Assembly: GCA_030149115.1 (NCBI GenBank)
Contig: JASBSE010000418.1
Coordinates: 1-32,931, forward strand
From: Winogradskyella sp.
GTDB lineage: Bacteria; Bacteroidota; Bacteroidia; Flavobacteriales; Flavobacteriaceae
DNA: 32,931 bases
Reading direction: 5' to 3'
Shown here piece by piece: positions 30,683 to 32,931 of the stretch. Within the stretch, counting starts at the first letter, position 1; every line of letters starts with the position of its first letter. Both the position numbers and the translations under genes were made by a program. The notes under the pieces are model-generated. The model was not told the DNA's origin and made no database searches. It was given only the letters and a program-made list of their open reading frames with translations.

Positions 30683-32931
30683 ATGAAAAAGGTAGTAAGA
30701 TTCTTTGTGTTTTTTATTTCTCTATTTACCTACTCACAGAATATTGTAGTAGATAGCCAATCCTTTACACCACAACAACTTATAGAAAATATATTAATTG
30801 ACAGTAATTGTATTACTAATATTAATGTAACCAATGTTGTAAGTGGTGATTTTGGTGGCACAGACCAAAGCTATGGCTATTTTGATGCTTCTGGCACAAA
30901 CTTTCCTTTTGAAACTGGTATTGTAATGAGTACTGGTCGATTAGCAAATGTCCCTGGCCCGAACAATAATTTAAGTGATGATGATGCACCTAATTGGGTT
31001 GGCGATCTTGATTTGGAAAATGCACTTAACGAAAGTAACACCTTCAATGCCACAATACTAGAGTTCGATTTTACTGCTGTTGCTCAGCAGGTTAGTTTTC
31101 GTTATCTATTTGCTTCAGAAGAATACCAAGAAAATAATCCAAACAGCTGTCAGTATTCAGACTTATTTGGATTTTTGATTCGACCCACTACTGGGCAAAA
31201 CCAATACGAAAATATTGCATTGGTTCCAGACACCAATACACCTGTAAAGGCCACAACGGTAACTCCTGGTGTTCCTGGGTCTTGTCCACCTCAAAACGAA
31301 TTTTACTTTGGCTCTTACAACGGTAATAATTCACCGATAAATTTTAACGGTCAAACAGCGGTTTTAACAGCAACGGCAAATGTTGTTCCCAATCAGTCCT
31401 ATCATGTAAAGCTAGTCATTGCAGACGAGCAAAATTATCGTTACGATTCTGCTGTTTTTCTTGAGGCTGGTAGCTTTCAATTATCTACAGATTTAGGTCC
31501 AAACCGACTTATTACCACAGGTAATGCATTGTGCGAAGGTGAAACTTTAGAGCTTAATGCAAACAATCCTTCTTTAAGTTCATATAGCTGGTATAAAGAT
31601 GGTGTTTTACAAGAAACTACACCAAACTGTTTGAACTGCGGCTTTTTCACAGTAACCGAACCTGGAACTTATAATGTTGAAGTTACTATTTTAGATGACT
31701 GCATTTCCTACGGAGACATTATTGTTGAATATGCTCCTCTCCCACTTGGTCAAGACTCAATTTTAACGGAATGTGATTTAGATACTGATGGTTTAACGAC
31801 TTATAATCTTTTTGACGCTTCAAATGACCTAACCAACAATGATAATAATCTCGTTGTAGCAGGCTTCTATTTCACAGAGGAAGATGCCACAAACAACACT
31901 AACCCAATAAACAATCCAACGAACTTTCAAAATAGCATATCGTTTCAAAATGTATATGCACGCATTATCAATGCTGCCAATTGTTTTGACGTTGTTGCCT
32001 TGGAATTACAAACCTCAAACAATACAATTTCAATTCCAGATTTAGGCGCTTGTGATGGCATAGACTTAGATGGCTTTGCCACGTTTAGCTTAAGTAATAT
32101 TGAAGCTTCTATCATTGCTCAAATTCCTACAGGTTCAGAAGTAACATATTATGAAACCCTTGAAGATGCTTTAAGTGAAAGCAACCCTTTACCAAATAAT
32201 TACACCAACATAATTGCGGATACTCAAACCATTTTTGTAAAAATTAAAAACGATAATCAGTGTTTCAGCATTTCAACAGCAAACCTTAATGTACTTTACA
32301 CTCCTGTTTTAGAAGCAGACGAAACCTTAATTTATTGTACAAATACGTTTCCTGAAACCATTACACTTCATGGAGGCGTTTTAAATGATTTACCAAACAA
32401 TTACTACTATGAGTGGTACTTTAATGGTGCTTTGACAGATGTTGACACCTCATTCAATGAAATCAATGAAGCCGGAAACTATACAGTTATTGTCACTGAT
32501 CCTAACGGTTGTTCTTCAAGCCGAACACTAACAGTAAACGCATCTGAAACAGCTATTGTTGAAGGTATTTCTATTGAAGGTATTTCGCCAAATAATACCA
32601 TTACCGTCAATGTTACTGGGCAAGGCTTTTACGATTATGCGATTGATGATATTAATGGCTTTTACCAAGAGAGCAATGTATTTACTAATATTTCTGAAGG
32701 TGAACATACCATTTATATAAATGACAGGAATGGTTGTGGCATCGTTGAAGAAACCATAACAATAGTTGGTATTCCAAAATTCTTTACACCAAATGGTGAT
32801 GATGTTAATGACACTTGGCAAATTGTAGGCACCAATACAAATCTCAACCAAATTGAAAGTCTACAGATTTTTGATCGCTACGGAAAAATAATGCTGCAAT
32901 CCTATTCTGGTGGTTTTAGTTGGGACGGAAA
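30683..32931 (+). CDS. Choice-of-anchor L surface adhesin, cut by the window end
   Basis: The frame is open from the ATG at 30683 to the last base (749 codons) with no stop, so only the extreme C-terminus is missing. It has a signal peptide (VVRFFVFFISLFTYSQ) and a choice-of-anchor L head starting VDSQSFTPQQLIEN and including FRYLFASEEYQENNPNSCQY. An Ig-like domain follows (YSWYKDGVLQETTPN), then two modules (354-541), an Ig-like segment (YYEWYFNGALTD), an SprB-like segment (YDYAIDDINGFYQES) and the beginning of a type B sorting domain (FFTPNGDDVNDTW, IFDRYGK, WDG). The neck and sorting domain look closer to the first two adhesins than to the two anchor-L genes just upstream, so this gene is a mosaic. 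About 20-30 residues should remain beyond the window. Confidence 0.92.
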   Translation, partial: MKKVVRFFVFFISLFTYSQNIVVDSQSFTPQQLIENILIDSNCITNINVTNVVSGDFGGTDQSYGYFDASGTNFPFETGIVMSTGRLANVPGPNNNLSDDDAPNWVGDLDLENALNESNTFNATILEFDFTAVAQQVSFRYLFASEEYQENNPNSCQYSDLFGFLIRPTTGQNQYENIALVPDTNTPVKATTVTPGVPGSCPPQNEFYFGSYNGNNSPINFNGQTAVLTATANVVPNQSYHVKLVIADEQNYRYDSAVFLEAGSFQLSTDLGPNRLITTGNALCEGETLELNANNPSLSSYSWYKDGVLQETTPNCLNCGFFTVTEPGTYNVEVTILDDCISYGDIIVEYAPLPLGQDSILTECDLDTDGLTTYNLFDASNDLTNNDNNLVVAGFYFTEEDATNNTNPINNPTNFQNSISFQNVYARIINAANCFDVVALELQTSNNTISIPDLGACDGIDLDGFATFSLSNIEASIIAQIPTGSEVTYYETLEDALSESNPLPNNYTNIIADTQTIFVKIKNDNQCFSISTANLNVLYTPVLEADETLIYCTNTFPETITLHGGVLNDLPNNYYYEWYFNGALTDVDTSFNEINEAGNYTVIVTDPNGCSSSRTLTVNASETAIVEGISIEGISPNNTITVNVTGQGFYDYAIDDINGFYQESNVFTNISEGEHTIYINDRNGCGIVEETITIVGIPKFFTPNGDDVNDTWQIVGTNTNLNQIESLQIFDRYGKIMLQSYSGGFSWDG
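31742..32305 (+). repeat. Two Cys-paired modules in the last adhesin
   Basis: Residues 354-541 are two repeats of 94 residues. The first loop is CDLDTDG (a full DxDxDG) and the second CDGIDLDG. Both keep the FYF/YYE strand, the DA motif and the second Cys. Confidence 0.85.

Noticed and set aside
32528-32851. Long antisense open frames within the adhesin genes, such as this one and 17130-17330 and 22607-22834 on the minus strand.
   Set aside because: They mirror the biased codon use of the adhesin genes and show no start context, motif or gene-like composition.

Overview
The window looks like a chromosomal piece of a member of the Flavobacteriaceae (Bacteroidota). The DNA is AT-rich. Several promoter-like boxes match the Bacteroidota -7 consensus TAnnTTTG, Shine-Dalgarno sites are rare, and four genes start with TTG. 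Six large secreted proteins carry type IX secretion system (T9SS) type B C-terminal sorting domains, a Bacteroidota hallmark. No phage, transposon, CRISPR array, rRNA or tRNA was recognised.

Left part, about 1-6,470: lipopolysaccharide (LPS) or surface-glycan assembly. It holds a small basic protein of unknown role, a GT9 heptosyltransferase-like enzyme, two paralogous GT2 glycosyltransferases on the minus strand, a WaaE-like GT2, a lipopolysaccharide-kinase-like protein (minus), a polysaccharide pyruvyl transferase and a rhamnosyltransferase-like protein. The genes alternate strands and are packed tail to tail with 1-2 bp between stops, so this is a gene island and not one operon.

Middle part, about 6,480-12,540: housekeeping genes. 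These are a CCA tRNA nucleotidyltransferase behind a perfect 20-bp palindrome and a -7 box, heme A synthase (CtaA/COX15), a pRiA4b ORF-3-like acidic protein, an unrecognised protein with a kinase-like residue pattern (minus), and a two-gene ABC-2 exporter.

Right part, about 12,640 to the end: six consecutive plus-strand genes for secreted surface proteins. Each has a signal peptide, a variable N-terminal head, one to eleven copies of a ~94-residue module and, where not cut by the window, a T9SS type B sorting domain. Five of them have an Ig-like plus SprB-like neck before the sorting domain. The heads are of four kinds: a propeller-like or open head, an acidic head, an unrecognised beta-rich head, and choice-of-anchor L in three genes. 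I count about 33 modules. All have one Cys near the start and one near the end, and many carry a Ca-binding-like DxDxDG loop just after the first Cys. The genes are related by tandem duplication, head exchange and mosaic assembly. The last one runs off the window.

Between the third and fourth adhesin genes (20,399-20,668) lies a non-coding stretch with a promoter-like TTG-N18-TATCTTTT, three hairpins (one with a CCUCC-containing loop) and a strong intrinsic terminator. It is a good candidate for an unannotated small RNA of about 225 nt.

The strongest candidates for something undescribed are the module family and its shuffling, the putative small RNA inside the adhesin cluster, and a set of apparently leaderless promoters.
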